A DNA stretch of 64,000 nt. It comes from Bacteroidota bacterium. Its GTDB lineage: Bacteria > Bacteroidota > Bacteroidia > Bacteroidales > JAADJA01. Shown one piece after another: positions 19,975 to 28,260 of the stretch. The notes beneath the pieces were generated by a model. It saw only the letters and a program-made list of their open reading frames with translations, had not been told where the DNA came from and made no database searches. The position numbers and the translations under genes are program-made. Location: the NCBI GenBank assembly GCA_020444515.1, contig JAHLKX010000010.1:62001-126000 (forward strand), read 5' to 3'. How positions within the stretch are numbered: the first letter of the stretch is position 1; the number at the start of each line of letters is the position of its first letter.

Positions 19975-20648
19975 TGGATATTGATTACACCATAATATAT
20001 TCCGATAGGAAAACACTCAACATCTCTGTTGAAAGAGACAGGTCAATTATAGTACGTGCCCCCAGGAATACCTCAAAAGAAAAAATTGAGGAAATTGTAG
20101 AAAAGAAAAAACTTTGGTTGTTTGAAAAAATACATCATTTACAAAAGTACCCGCTGCAAAAACACCAAAAGGAATTTGTCTCCGGTGAAACCCTGCTTTA
20201 TTTGGGAAGGAATTATAAGTTACATGTTATTGATAAATCGATCCCGGAAGTTGTTTTTGATCATGGATTTTATATCTCCCGGGATAATCAATCAGAAGCG
20301 CACAAGCTATTCAAAAATTGGTATTTAGCCAAAGCCAAAGAAAAAGTGAATGAATACATTAAGGGTTTTGCTACTGATTTAGGCGTCAGGTATAATCAGG
20401 TATTAATATCAGATTTAAAATATCGATGGGGTTCATGTACGCCAAAGAACAATTTAAACTTTAACTGGCGCTTAATAAAAGCACCGGTATTCGTAATAAA
20501 ATACATAATTGCCCATGAGCTTGTTCATTTGATCGAACCAAATCATACAGCTAAATTTTGGAACATCGTTTCAATCCAGGTTCCAAACTACAAAAAAGCA
20601 AAAGATTGGCTCAAAGCCCATGGTGATCTGTTGGAAGTTGATTTTTAA
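19974..20648 (+). CDS. YgjP-like M48-type metallopeptidase
   Basis: 224 residues of the YgjP/DUF45 family. The zinc motif is AHELVHLIEPNHTAKFW (about 179), with HExxH and a downstream His. YRWGSCTPKNNLNFNWRLIKAP (about 148) is the other family hallmark. Such genes are regular companions of type I restriction clusters; their substrate is unknown. The 1-nt overlap with hsdR indicates tight coupling. Confidence 0.88.
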   Translation: MDIDYTIIYSDRKTLNISVERDRSIIVRAPRNTSKEKIEEIVEKKKLWLFEKIHHLQKYPLQKHQKEFVSGETLLYLGRNYKLHVIDKSIPEVVFDHGFYISRDNQSEAHKLFKNWYLAKAKEKVNEYIKGFATDLGVRYNQVLISDLKYRWGSCTPKNNLNFNWRLIKAPVFVIKYIIAHELVHLIEPNHTAKFWNIVSIQVPNYKKAKDWLKAHGDLLEVDF

Positions 20649-20657
20649 ATTGATATA

Positions 20658-21407
20658 ATGTATTCATTCGATATAAACCAGTTAAATTTTATAAATAGCA
20701 TATGGTTCCAATTAATATACCCATTTATTGCTAATTTACTTTCTATAATTGCAGGAGCATTTTTATTGGTAAAACTGCTTAAACCATATATTGTTCTTTC
20801 GGAAGTGTTTGTGTACAATAGGATACGCAATAATGATAGATTTTATTACAAATTCTATAACAGATCACTACTACTTAATATCCTTGAAGTTAAATCCTCT
20901 TTTCAAATAGCATACACAAATACTACAGGTAGCCGAATCTTTAAAAAAAACTTAATAGTTGACCAGGGAGCACTAATTAAAGTGAACAAGCGTAATCCCA
21001 AGTCAATTAAATTTAATGGCAACAAATATTACTGTAATAGTAATTCAGCATGGGTAAGAGGTATACCATTGTCCCGTGTAGTAAATCAACTTAAAAAGAT
21101 TAATTCATTTTCTACAAATCCTGAAATCGATTTTGTGTTAAAGATTACCTATAAATCTGAATTAACAGGCTTACAATATAGTCGTAGCAAAAAATATAGA
21201 TTAGCAGACTATTCTCTCGTTGGGAAGACTTACAATGAAATTAAAGCTCTAATAATTGATAAACTTACAAAGGATGGTTTTTTTAAACTTGGTCCAACTG
21301 TCGATATTTCAACACCTGATCAAAGAAATTTAGAAGATCGATTCCAATATATTTACAGAAAAAATGGAATATACTATGCTCGCAATTTTATTAAAAATAA
21401 TGCATAG
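20658..21407 (+). CDS. Unknown single-TM protein at the end of the defence block
   Basis: 249 residues, no family recognised. A hydrophobic segment at about 18-43 (FQLIYPFIANLLSIIAGAFLLVKLL) would anchor it in the membrane. The rest is beta-rich and basic (about 50-165), with YYKFYNRSLLLNILEVKSSFQIAY reminiscent of an immunoglobulin-like cytoplasmic domain, followed by a helical tail. It starts 9 bp after the metallopeptidase gene on the same strand, so it may be part of the defence operon. Base composition is much more AT-rich than hsdR, suggesting separate acquisition. A membrane effector role is only a guess from context. Confidence 0.65.
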   Translation: MYSFDINQLNFINSIWFQLIYPFIANLLSIIAGAFLLVKLLKPYIVLSEVFVYNRIRNNDRFYYKFYNRSLLLNILEVKSSFQIAYTNTTGSRIFKKNLIVDQGALIKVNKRNPKSIKFNGNKYYCNSNSAWVRGIPLSRVVNQLKKINSFSTNPEIDFVLKITYKSELTGLQYSRSKKYRLADYSLVGKTYNEIKALIIDKLTKDGFFKLGPTVDISTPDQRNLEDRFQYIYRKNGIYYARNFIKNNA

Positions 21408-21458
21408 ATAAATAGAACATAAACGATTAATCAATGGGTTTCTTTAAATAATAACATT

Positions 21459-22217
21459 ATGATCTCATATTCAGATATTGAAAATTCACATAAGCAATTT
21501 TATAATAGTTGCTTGTTATCAAATTATGCAATTGCCTGTAATTATTTTACCAAAATTCCAGTATTAAATTTCTTTGTAGATTATTTCGAAGAATTTGATT
21601 ACGACTTTTCTGATCCTATCACTTACTTTGATAATCCACGTGTTAATAATTTCCTCATAACTGCTTTTGGAGTACATTTTTTTTCAAATTTTAATGCATT
21701 TATTAAAGATTATGCTTCGTATAAGGCCAAAAATATATCAATTGCTGATTTGCTTAGTCGCTACGGGCCTATTTTTCATACTCATTTTATTATGAAAAGT
21801 TATAAAGGTATGACCTTACCTAATGAAGTACTTAAAAGTGATATTACAGGCTATTCATTAATTCTTAAATTGCATGATAACATAGATAAACCAGCTTTTT
21901 TAAAAAGTAGGAACACTTGCAATATTCATTTTCTTGGAGAAAAGAACAAAATTATTTCCTCAAAAAATTCGACCCTATTTGCAAGCAATAATATTTCTGA
22001 ACTCTATATGTACTTAACTATTAACCCTGCTCTGATTAATATCTTTGATACCAAAATTCAACATTCATTAACAATATATTGTGAAGAAGGAACAAAACAA
22101 TTTATACTTCGTGATACAAATGTTCCAAATCATAAGTTTTATTTACCATATGATTGGATTGGCCAATTCCAAAACGGTGAAATTCTTTTGTTCGAAAATA
22201 AATCAAATATGCCCTGA
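21459..22217 (+). CDS. Unknown protein
   Basis: 252 residues with no signal peptide, membrane segment or known motif. The N-terminal third is aromatic-rich and helical (NSHKQFYNSCLLSNYAIACNYFTKIPVLNFFVDYFEEFDYDF). The C-terminal part looks beta-rich (SLTIYCEEGTKQFILRDTNV). It is AT-rich like its left neighbour and lies 51 bp after it on the same strand, so the two may work together. No function is assigned. Confidence 0.6.
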   Translation: MISYSDIENSHKQFYNSCLLSNYAIACNYFTKIPVLNFFVDYFEEFDYDFSDPITYFDNPRVNNFLITAFGVHFFSNFNAFIKDYASYKAKNISIADLLSRYGPIFHTHFIMKSYKGMTLPNEVLKSDITGYSLILKLHDNIDKPAFLKSRNTCNIHFLGEKNKIISSKNSTLFASNNISELYMYLTINPALINIFDTKIQHSLTIYCEEGTKQFILRDTNVPNHKFYLPYDWIGQFQNGEILLFENKSNMP

Positions 22218-22361
22218 TCCCCACGCAGAAAAATTTCTCAATCATCAATCTAAAAGGTATTGCAAGATTAATATTATTAAAGTATAGCAAACAGCTTCGA
22301 AGTCTTGTAGATAAGATCAAAATTGGTTTTAAGGCCACTTGCACATATTTTTTTTATGGTT

Positions 22362-22393
22362 TTTGCAAATTCATCTCAAAATCTTTATTTTTG
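22362..22393 (+). promoter_or_regulatory. Promoter of the secreted-protein trio (TTTG, 20 nt, TATTTTTG)
   Basis: TTTG at 22362-22365 and TATTTTTG at 22386-22393 give near-ideal spacing. Transcription would begin near 22399, which excludes the track start at 22323 and supports the ATG at 22416. Confidence 0.7.
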
Positions 22394-22415
22394 CTATTAC
22401 TCAAATCATCTTTCC

Positions 22416-23336
22416 ATGAAAATAGAAAATTTTACCGCAGTATTTAGGAATTTAAACTTCCAAATAATTTTTGAAAAACAACACTTAATTAAAACTTTAC
22501 TCATTTTATTTAGCTTCTTTTCTTTGCACCTTAGTGCTCAAGATTATTACAAAATAATTGGCAAGCAAAGTATCTCCTATCCAGATTTTATTTTGCGATT
22601 TGAAATTCTTGATTTGGATACGCATGTTCCAATTAACAATGCAAGAATTTTTTTTAAGGACAAATATGGAAGAACTCAAGAAGCATTTACAAATGATAAA
22701 GGCATCGTACTTTTTATATATTACGACGGAAACCAATTTGAGGATGGTACATTTGAAGTAAGTATCTCAGGTTATAAATATAAATCCTTACAAGTGGACC
22801 GGTATGATATAACCAGATATATGAGAAATCATGGTTTTTATATGACTCAGCAAGAACCCTGGTCTGATGCAAATAGCAATTCAATTCAGAAAATAATTTC
22901 AGCATTGATTAATGACAATTATACACCTGCTGAATGGACAGGTGGACCAGATTTATATGAGTTTGACATAAAATTACAGAAAATTTACCAAAATCAACCT
23001 TATTCAACCTCTTCAAAAAACGAACAAAGTGATTATAGCAACACATCTGATGATTTATCCTCCTATAATAGCCAAGAAAAATTCTTAAACTCTGAATGGT
23101 TAGTTACCAATACACTTTCTGACGAACAGCCTAAGTTAATTAAATTCATTTCCGAAGGAAAGACAATTTATATTCATAGAAATGGTGCAAGTGAAAATAT
23201 TCCTTGGAGATGGAATGTAGAGAATGGATATTTGTGTATAAACGAAGGCAACGGAGATAAATTAATTTTTAAAGTTAAAGATAGTCAATTAATTAGTGAT
23301 AATGAGGTATTTATATTGGAAAAAAGAAAATTTTAA
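22416..23336 (+). CDS. Secreted protein with carboxypeptidase-regulatory-like and FLN(S/T)xW domains
   Basis: 306 residues from ATG 22416. A long N-region leads to a signal-type hydrophobic stretch ending LHLSAQ, about residues 28-47. Residues about 60-130 resemble a carboxypeptidase regulatory (beta-sandwich) domain: VPINNARIFFKDKYGRTQEAFTNDKGIV. The C-terminal 85 residues carry FLNSEWLVTN and WRWNVENGYLCI, a module also present in the next two genes. It is the first gene of a three-gene AT-rich operon in the mobile element. The function is unknown. Confidence 0.65.
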   Translation: MKIENFTAVFRNLNFQIIFEKQHLIKTLLILFSFFSLHLSAQDYYKIIGKQSISYPDFILRFEILDLDTHVPINNARIFFKDKYGRTQEAFTNDKGIVLFIYYDGNQFEDGTFEVSISGYKYKSLQVDRYDITRYMRNHGFYMTQQEPWSDANSNSIQKIISALINDNYTPAEWTGGPDLYEFDIKLQKIYQNQPYSTSSKNEQSDYSNTSDDLSSYNSQEKFLNSEWLVTNTLSDEQPKLIKFISEGKTIYIHRNGASENIPWRWNVENGYLCINEGNGDKLIFKVKDSQLISDNEVFILEKRKF

Positions 23337-23339
23337 TAC

Positions 23340-24410
23340 ATGAGAAAATATTTTTTTATTATTATTTCCTTAATGGTTATAACATTTTCACTTTCTGCCC
23401 AATATTCTGACATTTCATGGGTTAATTTTTTAAATACAAAATGGAAGACTATAGATAATCTTGGAGAGGAGGAAGATGATATATTATTCGTCACAGGAGA
23501 AGATAATAAGGGAATGGTCTTATGGTATTATGATCGTGAAAGAGAATGGAAAGTTAGAGGTTTATGGCATGTTGAAGATGGTAAATTGTACTATACACAG
23601 CTAAATTTCAAGATGGAAATAATGAAAGTCAAAGTCCTTCGAAAAATAGATAATGACACATATATTTTCGCTGGTGAAAAAATGAGTGATGGTTATACTA
23701 AATTTATTAGAGATTATAACATAACAGAAGAGGATGAAAAACAATTTGCCAAAGCACAACAAATGGTGGATTTACTCCCAATTATAAGAAAGGAAGCGGA
23801 AGAAGATAGACGAAAAAAAACCATTGATCCCGAAAAATCTGAAAGACAAACTTGGAATAATCAATTTGATATTTGTTTGGAGAAATATAAAAATGAACAG
23901 GATAGAGAACAAATCTGGGATGACTATACACAGAAGTATTGGGATAAAGGGGAGGTTGTAATTTATCCAAAAGACAATTTTTACGCATCAGCCAGAATCG
24001 ATATTGGCTATATTGTTGGAGTAAAATATTGTTTTTCGAATACAAATGATTTCTTCTATTTTAATAAATTAAACAATACAGTTGGAACTCCGGGTAATAC
24101 AGATTTTTATAAATTCAATTTAAAAACTAAACAAAAAAAAGTTTTATGTATGGGTTTTCAAATTGAAGGAATATTTTTCCAAGGCGAATTTAAAGATATG
24201 TTATTGGTAACTTCTTGGGAGCCTGCTCATATGCAGAAATTTTATCAAATTATAGACGATAATGGAAATGTAAAAAAAGTTATAGGATATAAAAAGAAAG
24301 TCTTTGAGGATGACGTAGCATGGGGAGAACCAGTCTTACAGTTTTTAGATGCCCAACTGCAAAATATAATTAATTCGAAAGAAATCAGACTGACGAAAAC
24401 CAAACAATAA
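23340..24410 (+). CDS. Secreted protein with FLN(S/T)xW domain (second of three)
   Basis: 356 residues with a signal peptide (MRKYFFIIISLMVITFSLSAQ). The shared module comes first: FLNTKWKTI at about 31, then LWHVEDGKLYY. Next is a charged, Lys/Glu-rich linker (about 130-200) and a C-terminal beta-rich region (about 205-335). The gene starts 3 nt after the previous stop, so the pair is surely co-transcribed. No known family was recognised; a small lipocalin-like barrel is one possible fold for the shared part. Confidence 0.65.
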   Translation: MRKYFFIIISLMVITFSLSAQYSDISWVNFLNTKWKTIDNLGEEEDDILFVTGEDNKGMVLWYYDREREWKVRGLWHVEDGKLYYTQLNFKMEIMKVKVLRKIDNDTYIFAGEKMSDGYTKFIRDYNITEEDEKQFAKAQQMVDLLPIIRKEAEEDRRKKTIDPEKSERQTWNNQFDICLEKYKNEQDREQIWDDYTQKYWDKGEVVIYPKDNFYASARIDIGYIVGVKYCFSNTNDFFYFNKLNNTVGTPGNTDFYKFNLKTKQKKVLCMGFQIEGIFFQGEFKDMLLVTSWEPAHMQKFYQIIDDNGNVKKVIGYKKKVFEDDVAWGEPVLQFLDAQLQNIINSKEIRLTKTKQ

Positions 24411-24420
24411 AACTTCATTT

Positions 24421-24948
24421 ATGAAAAAACAGTCATGGCTAATTCTAATCTGCATTATTCCATTAATTTTGATGGGGCAAGATAATAACGATCCTAAAAA
24501 TAAAGGTGATGTCTCTTTATTTAGAACAGAGCAAGATTTTATGAATACGGAATGGATTTTAACAAATTATAAATTTTACAATATGAGGATTGTTAAATTC
24601 ATTCCACAAATTCGTTCATATAATGACGAAACCAATTTTTATGGAATGAAAATGTACACTGTTACCTATTATGATAAACGTATTGAGAATACTGATTATT
24701 CTTTCGATTGGTACTTCAAAGATGGCAAATTACATATTAGGCAATTGACTAATAGTGGCTATGAAATATCGAAGTTTAATGTTGATGATAATTGTTTAGT
24801 GGCCAAATTAGATGGAGAAATATGTTATAACGATGGAGAAATATGTTATAAATTAGAAATATATCCTAATATTGAGCAATTCCAAAAGAAAAAGAAAAAA
24901 TTAGATCAAGAAAGGGAAGATATCATCAAAAAACGGAATCAAAACTGA
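24421..24948 (+). CDS. Small secreted protein with FLN(S/T)xW domain (third of three)
   Basis: 175 residues with a signal peptide (MKKQSWLILICIIPLILMGQ). Most of the mature protein is the shared module: FMNTEWILTN at about 41 and FDWYFKDGKLHI. A perfect repeat of 18 nt near the 3' end encodes DGEICYNDGEICYK, so recent slippage or duplication is visible. The gene lies 10 bp after the second member. The function is unknown. Confidence 0.62.
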   Translation: MKKQSWLILICIIPLILMGQDNNDPKNKGDVSLFRTEQDFMNTEWILTNYKFYNMRIVKFIPQIRSYNDETNFYGMKMYTVTYYDKRIENTDYSFDWYFKDGKLHIRQLTNSGYEISKFNVDDNCLVAKLDGEICYNDGEICYKLEIYPNIEQFQKKKKKLDQEREDIIKKRNQN

Positions 24949-25962
24949 TTTTAAACTAATGTTTTGCATACTTAGCATTTATCAAGATTTATACTAAATT
25001 GCTATAATTTGATATGAGATATCTTTTATCAATAAAATAAAAAAAGTAGCACAAGTACTCCCAAAGCTAAATAACATAATGTGAGTTATATGCGCAGCCG
25101 CACATATCCAGCACCTCACACCAGCTAAAGCTCCCCTGCCCCATCTCAACGTCAACCCTATTCAAAGCTGGACATATAACAACATTATGTTAAATAGCCG
25201 CTGACCAGCCCAGAGCGGCCTCGCTGTCCAACCGCACTATTTGAGATGTACGAGAAGATTGAGTTTGTAAGCCCTCCATTTCTCCGCCTGCCTCTCTTAG
25301 GCAGCAGCTACACTCCATTACATCACCCACCGCACAAACCAACCCGGCTTCCATTCCGTTGCACTGCCGCCACGTTCACCAGCCAAGCCATTACGGGCTT
25401 ATTTGGCTATCCCTGCTCCATGTGTTCACGTCATTTAAGATCATTAAGGTAGATACTCAGCCCGTATTTAATCTGTTCCGTCATTCCATTTCACTGGACG
25501 CTTACATTCCGTTCAGCAAATGCGTATTTCATGCAACCCTCGAGCCAGTTTAATAATAAGCTATCGCATCGCCCACAACCCACCTCAATGTCCGTGCAAT
25601 AGCCCATTATTTAAACCCCACAATACCCATTCACTTCACTCCATATCCAGCGATCCAGCTTCATTCCATTCCTACACAGCTTAATACCGGCTTCTGTCCG
25701 TTTTTCAAAAGAGTTCACGTTCATATGCAAAAGAATAAAAGTAAAAGGCCAACCCTGAAAAGCAAAAAAGACAAAAACTATCCGACCCTGTATATCCACC
25801 ATCCCTCCAACGCAGGTAGTTTTCCCTTTTTGCTTTGCCATCCCGATTTTTACTTTCATTCCTTTGCGCCGACCCTTCCTTCCACCATCATTTCCCCGAC
25901 CACCACCCCTAAAAGAGAGCGATATGTTATATATTCAATATCTTCGTGTTAAATTAATCTTG
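24949..25962. other. 1-kb ORF desert with palindromes, C-rich on the plus strand
   Basis: No ORF here looks real; track ORFs at 25246, 25359, 25611 and 25725 have no domain and poor codon use. The left part holds an attC-like 127-bp imperfect palindrome (25070-25196). After it comes GCCGCT...AGCGGC (25197-25219), then about 700 bp that is pyrimidine-rich on the plus strand and more GC-rich than the flanks. The stretch separates the AT-rich secreted genes from the phage module and looks like the debris of another insertion. Confidence 0.5.
25070..25196. repeat. attC-like imperfect palindrome
   Basis: The outer arms AAATAACATAATGTGAGTTATATG and its near-complement CATATAACAACATTATGTTAAAT pair over about 24 bp with a few mismatches and bulges. 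The inner arms ACATATCCAGC and GCTGGACATAT pair exactly over most of their length. The right end GTTAAAT fits the R' core GTTRRRY. The left AAATAAC is an imperfect R''. Overall length is close to VCR-type attC sites. No integron integrase is in the window. Confidence 0.45.
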
Positions 25963-26145
25963 ATGCCCAGAAAAAAGAGATGTCCCGTTTGCAACAAAAC
26001 CGATCAGGTGATTCCAATCATATATGGATTTCCTGATGAATCATTGTTTATAAAAGCCGACAAGGGTGAGGTCATTCTTGGAGGTTGCGTAATCGTAGAA
26101 AACAATCCTGAATGGTACTGCAAACGTGATGATAAAAGATTTTAA
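25963..26145 (+). CDS. Small zinc-ribbon protein with a damaged second knuckle
   Basis: 60 residues from ATG 25963 (MPRKKRCPVCNKTDQV). The first knuckle CPVC is intact, and the IIYGFPDESL and GGCVIVENNPEWYC segments follow a small Bacteroidota zinc-ribbon family of unknown role. The final knuckle reads CKRD instead of the expected CxxC, so zinc binding may be weakened. The stop lies 1 nt before the convergent terminase large-subunit stop. The longer track start at 25864 adds a proline-rich region from the ORF desert and is not favoured. Confidence 0.65.
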   Translation: MPRKKRCPVCNKTDQVIPIIYGFPDESLFIKADKGEVILGGCVIVENNPEWYCKRDDKRF

Positions 26146-26146
26146 T

Positions 26147-27409
26147 TTAAATCTTAATACTCCGAATCCCAAAAATCCTCTTTTTCTGGATCATCGTTTT
26201 ACTCATAACCACATACCTGACAGCATCCAACCCATGATTAAAATTATCAATCGGCACATTCAGACTATTCCCATCCTTATCAATCTTCCACCGGTAATTT
26301 TTCAACTCCCTGATCAAATTCCTGCTCCTGGCTGTCACCTTAATTTTATATTGCCGAATTTTACTAATCCCTGCCCTGACACTATCCGGTCCCTTCAAAG
26401 CCGGGTGCACATTAAACCCACTCGCATACAACTCCTGAATTGACTTGGGTTCCGCACTGTCTGCCACAACCTCATCCGAAGCATCTATTCCGGCACTGAT
26501 CATTTCCTTTACCAGTTCCTGATTCGTCATTCCCTTTCTATAAAGAATTTCATCCAGGTAAAGTGTATTTTCTCCCATATTTACCCTTACAATAGCGGTA
26601 GGGTCATTTGTAAAGCCCCAGTCTAATCCGTAGCCCAATAACTTACTTTGCTTTGGCATTTCATCAATGATCTCCCAGGAATCATAAATCAAGCCCTCTA
26701 AAACACCTCCCCAAAGCCCAAGTGTATAAATCTTGTAGTAGTTGCCATCAATATCTTTAAATGATTCCAGTAATTCAGCGCTTTGGGGGGTTACATAGGT
26801 ATTGTCCTTATAGGTAGTATGCAAGATGGTTGTATCATCTCGTATACTTTTTACGAAATGGAAATTGCCGTCTGCCTTTTCATACGATTCCTTTGCCGGA
26901 AAAAAATAGGAATTGATCCATTCTGTTTCCATCTCCGGATTAAAGGTTGCTATTTCCTGGATAATACCTCCACGCAGACTGGTCGTTGTTTTCAGGAAGT
27001 CATTGAATCCTATCTCATTCATTTCCTCATACCATACACCGGTAGGATCTTTAATTGATTTCGTTTTGTGTTCTTTATCCAGCCCCCTGGCAATGATCAT
27101 ATTCCCGTTTTTCTTAAATATGATACGAAGCGGGTTTTCTACAAAAGCAAAGTAGTCCATCAATCCATAACTGCTGACAATGTCCTTAATGGTCTGAAAC
27201 TGGCTGTCTTTTATATGGGCATATGCCTTCCTAACAAGAATGATCCTTGAATAGGACTTTCGCATGGTATCAATGATAACTTTCTGGGCAGCAAAATATG
27301 ACTTTGCCGAATCCCTTCCACCATACATCAGGATATACCTGTTTTTATCATTCAGGAGCGGCAGGTAAATCGGGTTGAATATCTTCGGATTCGAGAAATC
27401 TATTATCAT
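26147..27409 (-). CDS. terL: Phage terminase large subunit
   Basis: 420 residues. The ATPase motifs are Walker A-like GGRDSAKS (about 30) and Walker B GVWYEEMNE (about 123). The RNase H-like nuclease domain is shown by GYGLDWGFTNDP (about 248), EVVADSAEPKS (about 305) and FNHGLDAVRYVVMS (about 395), of the Terminase_3/PBSX type. It cuts and pumps DNA into proheads. It overlaps the upstream gene by 62 nt and is transcribed away from the capsid genes. All catalytic acidic residues appear present, so it is not obviously a pseudogene. Confidence 0.93.
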   Translation of the reverse strand: MIIDFSNPKIFNPIYLPLLNDKNRYILMYGGRDSAKSYFAAQKVIIDTMRKSYSRIILVRKAYAHIKDSQFQTIKDIVSSYGLMDYFAFVENPLRIIFKKNGNMIIARGLDKEHKTKSIKDPTGVWYEEMNEIGFNDFLKTTTSLRGGIIQEIATFNPEMETEWINSYFFPAKESYEKADGNFHFVKSIRDDTTILHTTYKDNTYVTPQSAELLESFKDIDGNYYKIYTLGLWGGVLEGLIYDSWEIIDEMPKQSKLLGYGLDWGFTNDPTAIVRVNMGENTLYLDEILYRKGMTNQELVKEMISAGIDASDEVVADSAEPKSIQELYASGFNVHPALKGPDSVRAGISKIRQYKIKVTARSRNLIRELKNYRWKIDKDGNSLNVPIDNFNHGLDAVRYVVMSKTMIQKKRIFGIRSIKI

Positions 27410-27695
27410 TGCTTTGAGGTAACTGAATTACTATTGTTTCTTCGCCAATGGTCATGCTATGGTCAGTCCTGTTTAATTTCGGGATAAAAAAGTCAAGCAG
27501 CCCCGACATGATCCTGAGCCGTTCACCGGGATCAAGTTCCATCAGGTCCAGCTTCATCTGTTCCAGTGAGTAGGAATCAACCAATTGCTGAAACTTCTCC
27601 CTGATAGCCCCTGTAGCCTTATTTTTACTTCCTTTCGGTCGTCCGTTAGAACTACATCCTGGCAAAAACCGTCCTTGCTCATCCCTTTTGTCCAT
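27348..27695 (-). CDS. Phage packaging-associated protein (GRPKGSKNK type)
   Basis: 115 residues. The N-terminus RDEQGRFLPGCSSNGRPKGSKNK is the basic motif found in DUF5681-type phage proteins encoded next to terminases. The middle is helical (REKFQQLVDSYSLEQMKLDLMELDPGERLRIMSGLLDFFIPKL), and the tail is acidic. It overlaps the terminase large subunit by 62 nt and the preceding gene by 17 nt. A role as small terminase or accessory is likely but not proven. Confidence 0.7.
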   Translation of the reverse strand: MDKRDEQGRFLPGCSSNGRPKGSKNKATGAIREKFQQLVDSYSLEQMKLDLMELDPGERLRIMSGLLDFFIPKLNRTDHSMTIGEETIVIQLPQSNDNRFLESEDIQPDLPAAPE

Positions 27696-28125
27696 TTCGA
27701 TAAATTAGTTTTTCTATGCTCGAAACACTCAACCCATATTTCTTTGATAATTCCGCTTTAATGTCCTTGTACTTTTTATCCTGTTTAGCCATCTCATCAT
27801 ATTCCTTTTTGACCAGGGCTTTGATGATCTCTTTTTCACCAACCAGTCCCACATCAATTATTTGCTTAATATCTATCTGGTATTTATCCATAAAATCACT
27901 GGAGAGCATTTCCAATTTTTCAGTCATTTTAATCTTACCTCTTTTTATTGGCTCTTCCGAAATACCAATCTTTAATCTTAACAATCCCCTTTTCAGGCCA
28001 ACAATACTGGTGATGGGTTTACTGTTTTCAGCCAGCAATTTGATGTGTTCATTAATCTTGTCGAGTAACATTCCATAGGCTTTTTTCACCTCTGCATTCG
28101 ATTGTTCTATCGCATATATTCTCAT
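27679..28125 (-). CDS. Putative small terminase / HTH protein
   Basis: 148 residues, mostly helical and basic. The C-terminus has a helix-turn-helix candidate, IKAELSKKYGLSVSSIEKLIYR, and the central helices could oligomerise. It is the first gene of the leftward three-gene packaging operon, after a -7 box at 28139-28146. HTH plus helical body next to TerL suggests the DNA-recognising small terminase subunit; the family itself was not recognised. Confidence 0.65.
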   Translation of the reverse strand: MRIYAIEQSNAEVKKAYGMLLDKINEHIKLLAENSKPITSIVGLKRGLLRLKIGISEEPIKRGKIKMTEKLEMLSSDFMDKYQIDIKQIIDVGLVGEKEIIKALVKKEYDEMAKQDKKYKDIKAELSKKYGLSVSSIEKLIYRNGQKG

Positions 28126-28138
28126 CGCTTTTTTATTG

Positions 28139-28146
28139 CAAATATA
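28139..28146 (-). promoter_or_regulatory. -7 box (TATATTTG) of the leftward terminase operon
   Basis: The reverse strand reads TATATTTG, 14 bp before the ATG at 28125. Together with 28234-28241 on the other strand it makes a divergent promoter region. Confidence 0.6.
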
Positions 28147-28233
28147 AATATTAAAATCGTATTTTTTGGCAATTTATAATACTGTTTTTTAATTTTTTAT
28201 AAACTTTACCTAAAGCTCAACTTAAAGCTTTTT

Positions 28234-28241
28234 ATTTTTGT
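28234..28241 (+). promoter_or_regulatory. -7 box (TATTTTTG) of the rightward capsid operon
   Basis: TATTTTTG lies 20 nt before the ATG of the 51-residue basic protein. It is the only clear promoter before the protease and capsid genes. Confidence 0.6.
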
Positions 28242-28260
28242 GATTATAAAATATCTTGAT

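Noticed and set aside
25246-25952. Overlapping small ORFs in the C-rich gene desert
   Set aside because: They arise from a stretch with few stop codons owing to base composition; they overlap each other on both strands and have no recognisable motifs.
26126-27250. Plus-strand ORFs opposite the terminase gene (26126, 26783, 26913, 27068)
   Set aside because: They are shadows of the clearly real terminase large subunit on the minus strand.
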